DNA of 64,000 nucleotides from Myxacorys almedinensis A (GCF_010091945.1 NZ_WVIE01000022.1:1-64000); one strand, 5' to 3'. Counted from the first letter of the stretch, positions 27,087 through 36,654 are shown. The notes: generated by a model not told the origin, from the letters alone. Numbers and translations are program-made.

Positions 27087-28850
27087 ATGACTCAAGCTGC
27101 TCAAATCCAAGAAAAAGGCAATCAGCTTGCCCACGGCAACAAACCGGGCAACTGGAAAGAATACTTCACCTTTAGCACTGACCATAAAGTGATCGGAATT
27201 CAATATCTGGTCACCACGTTTGTGTTTTATCTGATCGGCGGTGTGCTAGCAACCCTGGTTCGCACCGAACTCGCTACGCCAGAATCTGATTTTGTCAGCC
27301 GTGAGGTCTACAATGGTCTCTTTACCGTCCATGCAACGGTGATGATTTTTTTGTGGATTGTGCCTGCGGCAACGGGCGGATTTGGCAACTATCTCATTCC
27401 GCTTATGATTGGGGCGCGAGATATGGCGTTTCCTCGCCTGAATGCGCTGGCGTTTTGGATCATTCCTCCCACGGGGTTAATGCTGATGTCGAGCTTTTTG
27501 GTGGGCGCGCCTGGCGCAGGCTGGACGAGCTACCCGCCGCTTAGCTTGGTGAGTGGCAAAGCCGGAGAGATGATTTGGATTCTTAGCATTTTGCTGTTGG
27601 GAACCTCGTCGATTTTGGCGGCTGTTAATTTCATCGTCACCATTTTCAGGATGCGAGTCCCTGGTATGGGGCTAAACCAGATGCCGCTTTTTTGCTGGGC
27701 AATGCTGGCGACCTCGTTTTTGGCGCTGATTGCCACGCCAGTGTTGGCAGGGGCGATGATTTTGCTGTCGTTTGATTTGCTGATCGGCACGGCGTTTTTT
27801 AACCCGACGGGCGGCGGCGACCCGGTCGTTTACCAGCATTTATTCTGGTTTTATTCTCACCCTGCTGTGTACATTATGATCTTGCCGATTTTTGGCATGA
27901 TCTCAGAGATTGTTTCCGTTCATGCTCGCAAGCCGATTTTTGGTTATAAAGCGATCGCATACTCTAGTATCGCGATCTGCGGGTTGGGGTTGATTGTGTG
28001 GGCACACCATATGTTTACCAGTGGAACCCCGCCTTGGCTGCGGATGTTCTTTATGATCACCACAATGGTGATTTCTGTGCCCACGGGAATTAAGATCTTC
28101 AGTTGGCTGGCGACTCTGTGGGGCGGCAAGCTAGACATGAGTTCGGCGTTGCTGTTTGGCATGGGCTTTATTTGTCTGTTTGTGATCGGTGGAATTAGCG
28201 GCGTTATGACGGCTTCTGTTCCCTTTGATATTCACGTTCACGACACCTATTTCATCGTGGCTCACCTCCACTATGTCTTGTTTGGCGGCAGCGTTTTCGG
28301 GTTGTATGGCGGTTTTTATCACTGGTTCCCCAAAATTACGGGACGGATGATGAACGAAACCTGGGGAAAAGTCCATTTTTGGCTGACCTTTATTGGGTTT
28401 AACCTCGCCTTTATGCCCATGCATAAGCTAGGCATGGAGGGGATGAATCGCCGGATTGCAGAATACGATCCCAAGTTTGCCACTTTGAACTTGGTCTGCA
28501 CGATCGGGGCCTATTTGCTGGCAGTTTCGACCTTGCCGTTTATCGTGAATGCGACATGGAGTTGGGTGCGGGGCAAACCTGCGGGCGACAACCCATGGCG
28601 GGCGCTGACGTTGGAGTGGATGACGACTTCTCCGCCACCGGTCGAAAACTTTGAGGTTGATCCGGTGTTGGTGACTGGTCCTTATGATTATGGGATGGGT
28701 AGCCGCGCTAAAGACGTCGATGTTCCGTTTTCGGAAGCAGACGATCCGGCGTTGTCAGCCGGTCCAAGCTCAACGTTGCGCGCAAAACCTGATCCGGTTG
28801 TGGCGGCAAATCCTAGCGATCGCGGCACCGAAAGCCATAACCGAGACTAA
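27087..28850 (+). CDS. ctaD: cytochrome c oxidase subunit I (A2-type heme-copper oxidase)
   Basis: Catalytic subunit reducing O2 to water and pumping protons. The 587-residue protein has 12 spans and all six His ligands: H82, H258 and Y262 (cross-linked pair in YSHPAVY), H307/H308 (CuB, WAHHMF), H393 and H395 (VAHLHYV). The D-channel Glu of GHPEVY enzymes is replaced by the YS pair before HPAVY, the mark of A2-type oxidases. The last ~60 residues are a soluble, charged tail. It lies 94 bp after ctaC and 75 bp before ctaE. Confidence 0.97.
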   Translation: MTQAAQIQEKGNQLAHGNKPGNWKEYFTFSTDHKVIGIQYLVTTFVFYLIGGVLATLVRTELATPESDFVSREVYNGLFTVHATVMIFLWIVPAATGGFGNYLIPLMIGARDMAFPRLNALAFWIIPPTGLMLMSSFLVGAPGAGWTSYPPLSLVSGKAGEMIWILSILLLGTSSILAAVNFIVTIFRMRVPGMGLNQMPLFCWAMLATSFLALIATPVLAGAMILLSFDLLIGTAFFNPTGGGDPVVYQHLFWFYSHPAVYIMILPIFGMISEIVSVHARKPIFGYKAIAYSSIAICGLGLIVWAHHMFTSGTPPWLRMFFMITTMVISVPTGIKIFSWLATLWGGKLDMSSALLFGMGFICLFVIGGISGVMTASVPFDIHVHDTYFIVAHLHYVLFGGSVFGLYGGFYHWFPKITGRMMNETWGKVHFWLTFIGFNLAFMPMHKLGMEGMNRRIAEYDPKFATLNLVCTIGAYLLAVSTLPFIVNATWSWVRGKPAGDNPWRALTLEWMTTSPPPVENFEVDPVLVTGPYDYGMGSRAKDVDVPFSEADDPALSAGPSSTLRAKPDPVVAANPSDRGTESHNRD

Positions 28851-28925
28851 TCCGATTCAAAAGGGGTAAGGTGAGCAAATCTTTACCCCTGACCTTTTTA
28901 CCTGTTCACTTAGCTATTCGAGATC

Positions 28926-29546
28926 ATGACGACCCTCGATCCCGCAAAATTAGAGCGCAATCATCACCAAGCCGATCATCTTGAGGCTTCTGCCCATGGC
29001 GACCACCCCGATCACCGTATCTTCGGGATCATCGTTTTCCTCGTGGCGGAAGGCATGATTTTTCTGGGGCTGTTTATGGCGTACCTTGCCTTTCGGACAG
29101 TTGCCCCGACCTGGCCTCCCGAAGGAACACCCAAACTGGAACTGCTGCTACCCGGAATCAACACTGTGATTCTGATCGGCAGCAGTTTTGTGATTCACAA
29201 TGCAGACACCGCTATTAAAAAGAACGATGTGCGCGGATTGCGCTTGTGGTTTGGAATTACTGCCGCGATGGGCGCAGTTTTCTTGGTGGGTCAGCTTTAT
29301 GAATATTTTCACCTTGAATTTGGGTTAACCACAAACATCTTTGCCAGCACATTTTATGTTTTGACTGGGTTTCACGGGCTGCATGTCTGCTTCGGATTAA
29401 TTTTGATTTTGGCAGTATTGTGGCGATCGCTAAAGCCAAACCATTACAGCAGCAACAATCATTTCGGAGTCGAAGCGGCTGAAGTCTACTGGCACTTCGT
29501 CGATGTCGTGTGGATCATTCTGTTTTTGTTGCTCTACATCATTTAA
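28926..29546 (+). CDS. ctaE: cytochrome c oxidase subunit III
   Basis: A 206-residue membrane protein with five spans, the short bacterial form of subunit III. Recognisable stretches are FLVAEGMIFLGLFMAYLAFR with its conserved Glu, TGFHGLHVCFGLILI and AAEVYWHFVDVVWIILFLLLYI at the C-terminus. The N-terminus is His/Asp-rich (NHHQADHLEASAHGDHPDH). Last gene of the ctaCDE operon, followed by an imperfect 20-bp palindrome. Confidence 0.96.
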   Translation: MTTLDPAKLERNHHQADHLEASAHGDHPDHRIFGIIVFLVAEGMIFLGLFMAYLAFRTVAPTWPPEGTPKLELLLPGINTVILIGSSFVIHNADTAIKKNDVRGLRLWFGITAAMGAVFLVGQLYEYFHLEFGLTTNIFASTFYVLTGFHGLHVCFGLILILAVLWRSLKPNHYSSNNHFGVEAAEVYWHFVDVVWIILFLLLYII

Positions 29547-29576
29547 AGCGCATCATTACCCCTGATTTTTGAGCCG

Positions 29577-29626
29577 ATTCGTAATTCGTAACTTGAAGTC
29601 TTTTCTTTCAACTACGGATTACGAAT
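29577..29626. repeat. imperfect palindrome downstream of ctaE
   Basis: ATTCGTAATTCGTAACTTGAA (29577-29597) pairs with TTCAACTACGGATTACGAAT (29607-29626), about 20 bp with a few mismatches and a 9-nt loop. No T run follows. It could act as a 3' stabilising hairpin or weak terminator, or be a dispersed palindromic element. Confidence 0.6.
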
Positions 29627-29667
29627 TATCATGTTAAGCGCTGACTGAGCGCCAGGGGTGACTACAG

Positions 29668-31554
29668 ATGAATTTACCGTTTGTGTTAGATGTTGCGATC
29701 GGCTTAATTTTTACTTATCTTATTTTGAGTTTGTTAGCCTCTGAGCTACAAGAATTATTGACAACGGTGTTGCAGTGGCGCGCCAAACATCTCAAAGATT
29801 CGATCGAGGTTTTGCTTTCAGGTGGGTCGGGAACACGAGAGGAAGAGCGCGTCCGAGAGTTAGTATCGAGGCTTTATAACGATTCGCTGCTGCAAAACGT
29901 CAATCAAGAAGCAAAAGGATGGATAGCAAACGGCTTTCGGCATCTTTCAAGCGTGTTCTTTTCTGGTAACCGTAAAGGCGCGTTTGGCGGAGATTTATCC
30001 ACAGGTCCGTCTTACATTCCTTCAGAAACGTTTGCCAGCACCATTATTGAGCAACTGGGCATTACCTCGCTGATCGATCAATTAACAGAAGTTCGGTTTG
30101 AGGGGTTTGTCGATCGCATCGTTGGTCACTACTGTGTTGATGCCAGTGGTGATGCTGAGATTCCTAGCGATGAGGCGTTTCAAGATGATTGGCAGCGGGG
30201 CAGCATTCGGGTGTTAGCCGCAAAAGCCGGTATTTCTGGCTTAGAGAACGATCCGAGCTTCAAATTGTTGGTGGAAGAGTATGAAGCAATCTTGCGATCG
30301 CAGCAAACTAAGCAAGCCGATTTAACCACGAGTATTGAACGGCTGGCAGAAGCCCTGGAAATTTACATGGCGACCTGTTGTGATCCAGAGTCGCCTGATC
30401 CGGCTCAGAAAGAGTATGGGCGACGCTTGCGATCGTTGAAGCTGAGCGTGTTTGGCAAAGATAACGATCGCGCCATTCTCTCTGGCGGGTTAAAGCCGAG
30501 CCTGTCTGAAATTGCAGAACTCGTGAACCAAAGCAGCAATACCTACAAAGAAGTTTTGGGAAAATATGAGCGCTTAGCCAATGTTGCCAGACCACTTGAT
30601 GCACAGGTCAATTCAACGGTTCAAGCTCAACTTCAAGACTACAAAGAAAATTTGGAACCCAAAGACGCCGAAACCATCAAAACCTACGATGACCTACCGG
30701 CTGAGCAGCAGCACATCTTTCTAGAGACTGCCCTCAAAGATTTGACAGCAGCAGAGCGTCAACAGTATGAAAAGTACCAGTCTTACAAAAAGGTGCGCCG
30801 TGGCTTGAACCAGCTACCAGATTCGGTGAAAGAAAGCCTGTCAATTTTGGCGCGGCGTGCCCAAACACGAGTGCATCAGGTGGATAATGAACTCGATCAG
30901 TTCCGGGATGAAATTGCCCTATGGTTTGATCGATCCATGTCTCGCGCCTCTGGCGTTTACAAACGCAACGCCAAAGGGGTGGCAATTTTAGTTGGTCTGA
31001 TGCTCGCCGCCGGAACCAATGCCGACACGTTTCATATTTTCAATCGGCTTTCAAGCGATGATAGCTTGCGGCGGTTGGTAACAGAGCGCGCGGCACAGCT
31101 AGATCTAAGTCCTACGAATTCTCCCCGCCTATCGGCACAGCTAGAAGATCTGAAAAATCAGACGGATGATGTGTTGCGAGAGATTGCCTTTCCGATTAGC
31201 TGGAGTGCGGTTAATTTAGGGCGACAGCTTGGATGTCAGCCAAGAGATCCCCTCCAAACTCCGCCACCGCAAGCGCTCTCTCAGAGCGAGGATAACCAGT
31301 TTCGGCAAGAGTGGGCCGATCTCTATAAAGCGTGTGTGGTTGGGGGTCAAGCAACGATCAACACACCCGTACCGCTTCAGGTGGCAGAAATTTTTGTCCA
31401 TCGCCCTTTGGGGCTGCTGCGGATGCTGTCGGGCTGGGGGGTGAGTGGTATTGCGATCGCCATGGGCGCTCCGTTTTGGTTTGACCTGCTCGGTAAAGTG
31501 GTGAATGTTCGTAATTCGGGCAGCAAGCCAAAAGCCAAATCCGATCTCGATTAA
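29668..31554 (+). CDS. large membrane-anchored protein of unknown function
   Basis: A 628-residue protein with an N-terminal span (VAIGLIFTYLILSLLASELQELLTTVL), a long soluble helical middle of ~400 residues rich in charged and Gln residues, then hydrophobic segments near 430-450 (GVAILVGLMLAAGTNADTFHIFNRL) and near the C-terminus (LLRMLSGWGVSGIAIAMGAPFWFDLLGKVVNVR). I recall similar proteins in varied bacteria sharing the N-terminal DVAIGL...LLASEL and the C-terminal GAPFWFDLL pattern, with no assigned function. It starts 121 bp after ctaE and is convergent with the acyltransferase gene. Confidence 0.8.
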   Translation: MNLPFVLDVAIGLIFTYLILSLLASELQELLTTVLQWRAKHLKDSIEVLLSGGSGTREEERVRELVSRLYNDSLLQNVNQEAKGWIANGFRHLSSVFFSGNRKGAFGGDLSTGPSYIPSETFASTIIEQLGITSLIDQLTEVRFEGFVDRIVGHYCVDASGDAEIPSDEAFQDDWQRGSIRVLAAKAGISGLENDPSFKLLVEEYEAILRSQQTKQADLTTSIERLAEALEIYMATCCDPESPDPAQKEYGRRLRSLKLSVFGKDNDRAILSGGLKPSLSEIAELVNQSSNTYKEVLGKYERLANVARPLDAQVNSTVQAQLQDYKENLEPKDAETIKTYDDLPAEQQHIFLETALKDLTAAERQQYEKYQSYKKVRRGLNQLPDSVKESLSILARRAQTRVHQVDNELDQFRDEIALWFDRSMSRASGVYKRNAKGVAILVGLMLAAGTNADTFHIFNRLSSDDSLRRLVTERAAQLDLSPTNSPRLSAQLEDLKNQTDDVLREIAFPISWSAVNLGRQLGCQPRDPLQTPPPQALSQSEDNQFRQEWADLYKACVVGGQATINTPVPLQVAEIFVHRPLGLLRMLSGWGVSGIAIAMGAPFWFDLLGKVVNVRNSGSKPKAKSDLD

Positions 31555-31563
31555 GATTAGCCG

Positions 31564-32973
31564 TTACGAATTGAGAATCATTTTTTCCATTGCATCTTGT
31601 AAATCTTGAGTCAGGTCGGCGATCGCTTGTTTTGCAGAGCGCCGATCTTTTTTATAGGCAGCCCAGCGATCGCCGCCGAGGGAAATTGGATCTCCGATCG
31701 TGATGAGCGCCGTTTGTTTACCCAGCTTTGGGCGGTGAAATGCATTGCCGCCTTTGATGCGGGTAATGGTATCCCACATGATCAACACCGTTTCCGTAAA
31801 CCGCTCCGCCGTTGGTTTTTCGACCACATATTGCCCAGTGACAGCCACAAAACTTTCCACAATCCGCATATGCCAGATTCGCAACTGGGCTTCTTCTGCA
31901 ACTAGATCCGCCAGTCCGCGCTCTAAGGGTGAAAGCTTATCTAGCTGTAGATCTTCGCGATAGATACAATCCCACGCGGCTTGTTCGAGACGGCGACAGC
32001 GATCGATGACCGTTCCTTTCGCCAGCACGTTGAAATAGTCTTCGGGAACTTGTAGCGCGGTGTTCAGCAATTCTTGTAAGCGAATGGCAAATTCTTCATT
32101 CGTAATTGTATCTGCTTTGGCGTTCTCAGTAGTGCCTATTTTCTGATGGTAAAACCGTCGATAAAACTCTTCCATTTTGACTAACAAGTGTGCTGCCAAG
32201 CGATATAGTCGATGATATAAATGTTTTTCACTTCCCTTGCTTTCATCGATGTCGCTCTTGTTTAGCCCAGCATCTGTTTCTAATTCACTCAGTAGCTTCT
32301 CGATCGCGTCCCAAGGTGGCGTTGCGTAGCGATATTGCAGCCCCACAGGCACAATTACGACGTCTTCAGAGCGTCCTGCTTTCTGCACATCTTCGGCGCA
32401 CCAAAATCCGAGTTGAGAAATTCCAGGTTCTAGGGGGCTAATGATTTCGTTGTGCCCATTGGTTGCGCCTTCGGGGGCTGCCATCATGGGAAATTGCCCG
32501 TTGGCAAAGAGATCCCGCGCAGAGCGTAAGCCCACCCGATCGAGTTTACCGCGATGAATCGGTGTGCCGCCGAGTTTAGAGTACATCCACCCCACGATCG
32601 CACCTGCCCAGAGCGGAATGCCGCGATCGTACATAAAATGCGCGTGGGTTGGAGGTTGCAACCGAATGCCATGTTGCTTGGCGAACCGAGGCAAGAGGTG
32701 ATGCATCAAATACATCATGCTGGCGGGGTCGTCGGTGCTGGGATGGCGAAAGGCAAGCAGCAAGCGAATTTTACCGTCTTGAAACTGCTGATAGAGGTGC
32801 GCCAATTGTTCTAGGTTTTTGGCTTCGACCTCGCGAATCGGCGTTTTGAAGCGCAACCACAATGGCAAGGTCGATCGCAAGAAATACACAGCCTTGCGAT
32901 CGAGGGCAGGTGGAATAAATTCTAGAGGGGGTTGAACCTGTTGGAGTGAGCGAGGCAAGGGAGACTCCTTCAA
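31564..32973 (-). CDS. PlsC-like lysophospholipid/glycerophosphate acyltransferase
   Basis: The 469-residue product has the acyltransferase H-x4-D motif in FRHPSTDDPAS, the acceptor-binding type motif APEGATNGHNE, and the intervening segment MYDRGIPLWAGAIVGWMYSKLGGTPIHRGK. These assign it to the PlsC superfamily, which transfers acyl groups to lyso-lipids or glycerol-phosphate at the membrane. It is about twice as long as plain PlsC; the C-terminal ~230 residues are helical with no other motif I recognise. Exact substrate unknown. Convergent with the 628-residue gene, 9 bp away. Confidence 0.85.
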   Translation of the reverse strand: MKESPLPRSLQQVQPPLEFIPPALDRKAVYFLRSTLPLWLRFKTPIREVEAKNLEQLAHLYQQFQDGKIRLLLAFRHPSTDDPASMMYLMHHLLPRFAKQHGIRLQPPTHAHFMYDRGIPLWAGAIVGWMYSKLGGTPIHRGKLDRVGLRSARDLFANGQFPMMAAPEGATNGHNEIISPLEPGISQLGFWCAEDVQKAGRSEDVVIVPVGLQYRYATPPWDAIEKLLSELETDAGLNKSDIDESKGSEKHLYHRLYRLAAHLLVKMEEFYRRFYHQKIGTTENAKADTITNEEFAIRLQELLNTALQVPEDYFNVLAKGTVIDRCRRLEQAAWDCIYREDLQLDKLSPLERGLADLVAEEAQLRIWHMRIVESFVAVTGQYVVEKPTAERFTETVLIMWDTITRIKGGNAFHRPKLGKQTALITIGDPISLGGDRWAAYKKDRRSAKQAIADLTQDLQDAMEKMILNS

Positions 32974-33210
32974 TCAATACCGGGATGCCAGCCATGGTAT
33001 GCGGTTAAATTCATCATGGCAGAGTTTCTGTTACACATTGATAAGCGTCTCTAGATTGTTTTTTGTTACTCATAAAAATTTTCTTCTCATTCCTTCTCTT
33101 ACAAAAGTCGAAAGGGAGTATGACAGATTAATTTACAGAAAAATTCATAGAAGCTGCGGTTCGATATCGGTTTTAGAGATCATGTTTCTCACAGTCAAAA
33201 AAGATCTAGA

Positions 33211-34530
33211 TCAAAAAATAAAATTCAGTTCTAATTCCCATTCTGCGCCCTCACGAATTAACTCAACTTGACGAATAAATTCACGGAAATAAAACCGCCG
33301 TTCAGATTCTGAAAGATCAAACCAAAATTGCGGAATCGAAACCGTTTGGGCGATCGCACTTAGATTCACCGGCGGCAATTGCGCCAATTTGCCTTGCAGT
33401 TCGGCAAGTTCAGCCCTCAAGTTATACTGTCTGAGATCCGCCGTTTCTAGATCTAAAACGCCCCTTTCTAGCAGAGACGGAATCTGATCGAGAATCGCTT
33501 GTTTTTGGGCGATCGCGCTTCCAATTTTCTGCTTAATTCCCTCCACATCTGGCAATTCAACGCCCGAAACCGCGCGAGGTAACTCCTCACAAATCTGCTC
33601 GATCGTCCGTTGCAAAATCGCATCATAGGCGATCGCTTTGCATTTCGGTTGGTTAGAACACGGGTTAGAGCACTGGGTTGGACGCAAATAAAGATACTCT
33701 TTCGCATTTTTGCGCCGACTACTGCGAGACTGAGTTACTCGTGCGATCGTCATGGGAGAGTGACACATCTTGCAGCGAACCAGCCCTGCTAGCGATCGCG
33801 GCGCACTTGCCGTCCGAGAGGGCAACCGCCGATTTCGTCTGAGCAGCCGATCCACCTGTGCTGCCTCGTCGCGGGAGATAATTGCTGTGTGAGTATCCGA
33901 GAGAACGTCTCCATTTTGATACTCCAAGTCGCCCCGATACACGGGATTGGTTAACCAACGGCTGCCGGTTGAAACAGAGATTTTTTTACCGTATTGCTTT
34001 TCTAAATACCGCACCGCACCCCGCACCGAACCAAACAGTAAAAACCGCTCAAAAAATTCTTTCACCACTGGGGCAGTACTGCGATCGAGAAGGTATCGAT
34101 TGCGGCTACGGCGATAACCATAGGGCGCTTTTCCGGGCGGGGCAAGGGCTTTAACACGATTGCGAGCGTGTCCTTGACGAATTCGCCTGCTTTGTTGATT
34201 GCGTTGGAGTTGCTGTAAAAAATTTAGAAATTCTGACTGTAAATTGGGTTCAGTCGATTCGATCGAAATGACTTTAACGTTGAGAGATTCGAGGTGAGAT
34301 AAGCGATCGCGCACGTCTTCCATCGAGTCGCCCAATTCTTCTAAGCGGCGAATTAAAAGATACTCCGCAGGCTTGGTTTGGCAATCGCTTAAAAGCTGCT
34401 GCAACTCCATTCGCGGCGTTTTTTCTGTCGCCAAATCTTGATACACGCGATCGATCTCCCAACCCCAAAGCGTTGGATCAGGGGTTGTTTCAAGTAATGG
34501 ATCGCTGTACAAATATGCAACGATTCTCAT
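33211..34530 (-). CDS. xisF: XisF-type large serine recombinase
   Basis: Site-specific recombinase of the family that excises the fdxN element in heterocyst-forming cyanobacteria. The resolvase domain has the catalytic Ser in VAYLYSDP (S9), R40 and LLIRRLEELGDS (about 58-69). A recombinase domain spans about 120-210 (PPGKAPYGYRRSRNRYLLD, TNPVYRGDLEYQNGD). A zinc ribbon follows with C253, C256, C287, C291 and C297, then a coiled-coil segment to the C-terminus (439 residues). No phage or transposon genes adjoin it, no att-like repeats are evident, and neighbours are housekeeping, so it may be a resident recombinase rather than part of an element. What it recombines is unknown. Confidence 0.9.
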   Translation of the reverse strand: MRIVAYLYSDPLLETTPDPTLWGWEIDRVYQDLATEKTPRMELQQLLSDCQTKPAEYLLIRRLEELGDSMEDVRDRLSHLESLNVKVISIESTEPNLQSEFLNFLQQLQRNQQSRRIRQGHARNRVKALAPPGKAPYGYRRSRNRYLLDRSTAPVVKEFFERFLLFGSVRGAVRYLEKQYGKKISVSTGSRWLTNPVYRGDLEYQNGDVLSDTHTAIISRDEAAQVDRLLRRNRRLPSRTASAPRSLAGLVRCKMCHSPMTIARVTQSRSSRRKNAKEYLYLRPTQCSNPCSNQPKCKAIAYDAILQRTIEQICEELPRAVSGVELPDVEGIKQKIGSAIAQKQAILDQIPSLLERGVLDLETADLRQYNLRAELAELQGKLAQLPPVNLSAIAQTVSIPQFWFDLSESERRFYFREFIRQVELIREGAEWELELNFIF

Positions 34531-34597
34531 AAAAATTTATTGCCAAACGAAACAAGCAACGCTAGCGCCAATGCAACGTTGAATCATAACAGCCAAG

Positions 34598-34966
34598 CTA
34601 TGCGATCGCGCCCAACTCAATCACATGCCCATCCGGATCTTTGACAAACAACGCTGCCCGCCCAGAATTACTCATTTGAAATTCGCAACCATGGGCCATT
34701 AATTGCTCTTTTGTGGTGTCTATATCTGCGACCGAAAACGCTAAATGTCGGTTTCTTCCCCACTTTTCTGCATTTTGAGCGTCGCCAATGACGGTGGGAA
34801 CCTCAATCAAATGGACTTGTATTCCGTCTATCTCATACCATGTGCCCGAAAAGGTGAGGGTGCGATCGCGCTTTGGCAACCCCAGCACCGTTCCATAAAA
34901 GTGGTCAGATTGCTCTAGATTAGATACCGGAATTGCCGCGTGAAGGAATCGTGTAATTTGCATCAT
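34598..34966 (-). CDS. VOC-family (glyoxalase/dioxygenase-like) protein
   Basis: Vicinal-oxygen-chelate fold protein of about 122 residues. Start taken at MMQITRFLHAAIPV (ATG at 34966); the track's extension to 35023 adds residues not typical of the family. Motifs include HAAIPVSNLEQSDHFYGTVLGLP, the repeat RHLAFSVADID and the C-terminal FVKDPDGHVIELG with the metal-type Glu. Family members include glyoxalases, antibiotic-binding proteins and organoarsenical lyases (ArsI). It diverges from arsR by about 140 bp, but I cannot see the paired cysteines expected for ArsI, so an arsenic role is not supported. Confidence 0.85.
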   Translation of the reverse strand: MMQITRFLHAAIPVSNLEQSDHFYGTVLGLPKRDRTLTFSGTWYEIDGIQVHLIEVPTVIGDAQNAEKWGRNRHLAFSVADIDTTKEQLMAHGCEFQMSNSGRAALFVKDPDGHVIELGAIA

Positions 34967-35078
34967 CAGAATCTGGGGCTTATAAAAATTGCCTGTGGTT
35001 CGATTATAAAATCTTGGCATCAAATTCTCTCAAGCGTTGCCCCCAGACGGAAACTTAAACTACCATCTAAAGCACCAA

Positions 35079-35093
35079 TTCAATAAAAATCAA
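35079..35093. promoter_or_regulatory. WTCAA direct repeats upstream of arsR
   Basis: TTCAA (35079-35083) and ATCAA (35089-35093) lie 10 bp apart just upstream of the arsR ATG. They match one half-site of the clearer boxes further down the locus, but in direct rather than inverted orientation. Possible autoregulatory site; weak. Confidence 0.25.
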
Positions 35094-35107
35094 TTCGACC
35101 AGGCTCT

Positions 35108-35431
35108 ATGCAAAAAACCTTCTCCTTGCCATCGACTTTAGTTGTTGCTGGATTCCATGCCCTCTCCGACCCTCTGCGAGTTCAAGTACTAGATTTGCTG
35201 CGAGATCAAGAACTATGTGTCTGCGACCTGACCGAAGCCTTGGGCGTGAGTCAATCCAAGCTGTCCTTCCATCTCAAGGCGCTCAAAGAAGCGCAACTGG
35301 TGCAAACCCGCCACGAGGGGCGATGGATCTACTACAGCCTCAATCTGTCTCAATTTGCTGTGCTAGAGCAGTATCTTGCAGAATTCCGCCGGTTTAGTCC
35401 CATTTTGCCTGCCCGTGCTTGTCGAGAATAA
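35108..35431 (+). CDS. arsR: ArsR-family arsenic-responsive repressor
   Basis: Winged-helix repressor of 107 residues. The helix carrying the arsenite-type motif ELCVCDL (C37, C39) precedes the recognition helix (SQSKLSFHLKALKEAQLV) and the wing (HEGRWIYYSLN). Arsenite or antimonite binding to the cysteines is known to release DNA in this class. First gene of the arsenic locus. Candidate operators lie after it (35435-35450) and before arsC (36655-36670). Confidence 0.95.
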   Translation: MQKTFSLPSTLVVAGFHALSDPLRVQVLDLLRDQELCVCDLTEALGVSQSKLSFHLKALKEAQLVQTRHEGRWIYYSLNLSQFAVLEQYLAEFRRFSPILPARACRE

Positions 35432-35434
35432 TTT

Positions 35435-35450
35435 ATCAAATAAAATTGAT
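35435..35450. promoter_or_regulatory. candidate ArsR operator upstream of pstS
   Basis: Perfect inverted repeat ATCAA-ATAAAA-TTGAT, extended by partly matching AT-rich flanks, located just after the arsR stop and about 95 bp before pstS. The size and symmetry suit an ArsR/SmtB dimer, and a near copy occurs upstream of arsC. Binding is inferred. Confidence 0.6.
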
Positions 35451-35543
35451 TATTTTTGTTGCGCTTGTATCAACCAGGCTTGACATGTCAATTTTACTTG
35501 AAATATATAAGGATTATCCCGCGCTGCAATTTGGGTAATTCTG

Positions 35544-36572
35544 ATGCAATCAAAAACAAAACGGTTCGTTGTGGGCTTTGGAGCACTCGTCTTGGTTGGC
35601 TTATTAGTGGCGGTGCTCAGCCCGCTTGCTCGCTCACGGCAGCAACCTCCTCCCTCGATCGTGCGGGTAGATGGATCAAGTACCGTGTTTCCGATCACGA
35701 GTGCGATCGCAAAAGACTATAACCAGAACAACGAAAAAGATATTCAGGTCAACGTCGCTATTTCTGGCACGGGGGGCGGGTTCAAGAAGTTTTGCGCGGG
35801 TGAAACTGATATCAGCAACGCCTCTCGCCCGATTACACAAGACGAGATCAACGCTTGCGATCGCGCTGATGTTCGTTATTATGAACTGCCGATCGCCTTT
35901 GACGCGCTCACTGTTGTGGTTCACCCCAACAATACTTGGGCAAAAGACATCACGGTAGAAGAACTCAAGAAAATTTGGCAGCCTGCCGCCCAAGGCAAAA
36001 TTACCAACTGGAATCAGATTCGAGCCTCTTACCCCAATCAACCCTTGAGGCTGTTTGGGCCAGGTAGAGACTCTGGGACGTTTGACTACTTCACCGAGGT
36101 CACAGTCGGACAAGGCAATAGCCGCAACGACTATGTAGCTAGCGAAGATGACAACACCTTGGTGCAAGGAGTCCGACAAGACCCCAATTCTCTGGGTTAC
36201 TTTGGGTTTGCCTATTACGAAGCCAATCAAAACCAACTCAAAGCCTTGGCGATCGATCATGGCAAAGGAGCCGTTTTGCCCTCCCGTGAGACGGTGGAAA
36301 AAGCGCAATATCAACCCCTTTCTCGCCCACTGTTTATTTATGTCAATTACAAATCGGCTCAAGATAAACCAGAGGTGTTGTCGTTTGTCGAGTTTTATCT
36401 CAAGAATGCTCGCCAGTCTGTGAGTGAGATCGGCTATGTTCCCCTGCCCGATGAAGCTTATCGCGTCGCCGATGGTCACTTCCATGTTGGGAAAGTTGGA
36501 ACGGCATTTGGAGGCAAGCCCCAACCTGAGCTAACGATTGGCGAAGTGTTGCAAAAGCAAAAAGTATTCTAG
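35544..36572 (+). CDS. pstS: phosphate-binding protein of the PstS/SphX type within the arsenic locus
   Basis: Periplasmic high-affinity phosphate-binding protein. The N-terminus is an uncleaved-type hydrophobic anchor ([21 protein letters not shown]) with no lipobox Cys. Phosphate-contact motifs are visible: [20 protein letters not shown] and [14 protein letters not shown]. At 342 residues it is full length. No pstC, pstA or pstB is nearby. Sitting between arsR and arsC behind a candidate ArsR box, it is probably induced by arsenic. A plausible job is to favour phosphate over arsenate during exposure; that is inference. Confidence 0.92.
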   Translation: MQSKTKRFVVGFGALVLVGLLVAVLSPLARSRQQPPPSIVRVDGSSTVFPITSAIAKDYNQNNEKDIQVNVAISGTGGGFKKFCAGETDISNASRPITQDEINACDRADVRYYELPIAFDALTVVVHPNNTWAKDITVEELKKIWQPAAQGKITNWNQIRASYPNQPLRLFGPGRDSGTFDYFTEVTVGQGNSRNDYVASEDDNTLVQGVRQDPNSLGYFGFAYYEANQNQLKALAIDHGKGAVLPSRETVEKAQYQPLSRPLFIYVNYKSAQDKPEVLSFVEFYLKNARQSVSEIGYVPLPDEAYRVADGHFHVGKVGTAFGGKPQPELTIGEVLQKQKVF

Positions 36573-36654
36573 ATAGAACAATTTTTCTAGAATTGGCGTT
36601 TCTCGTTTAGCGATTGGAATTATCCACGCTAAACAAATATGTGAGGCTTGGCAC

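Noticed and set aside
34598-34966. ArsI organoarsenical lyase next to the arsenic locus
   Set aside because: The VOC fold is right and the position suggestive, but the paired cysteines typical of ArsI are absent.
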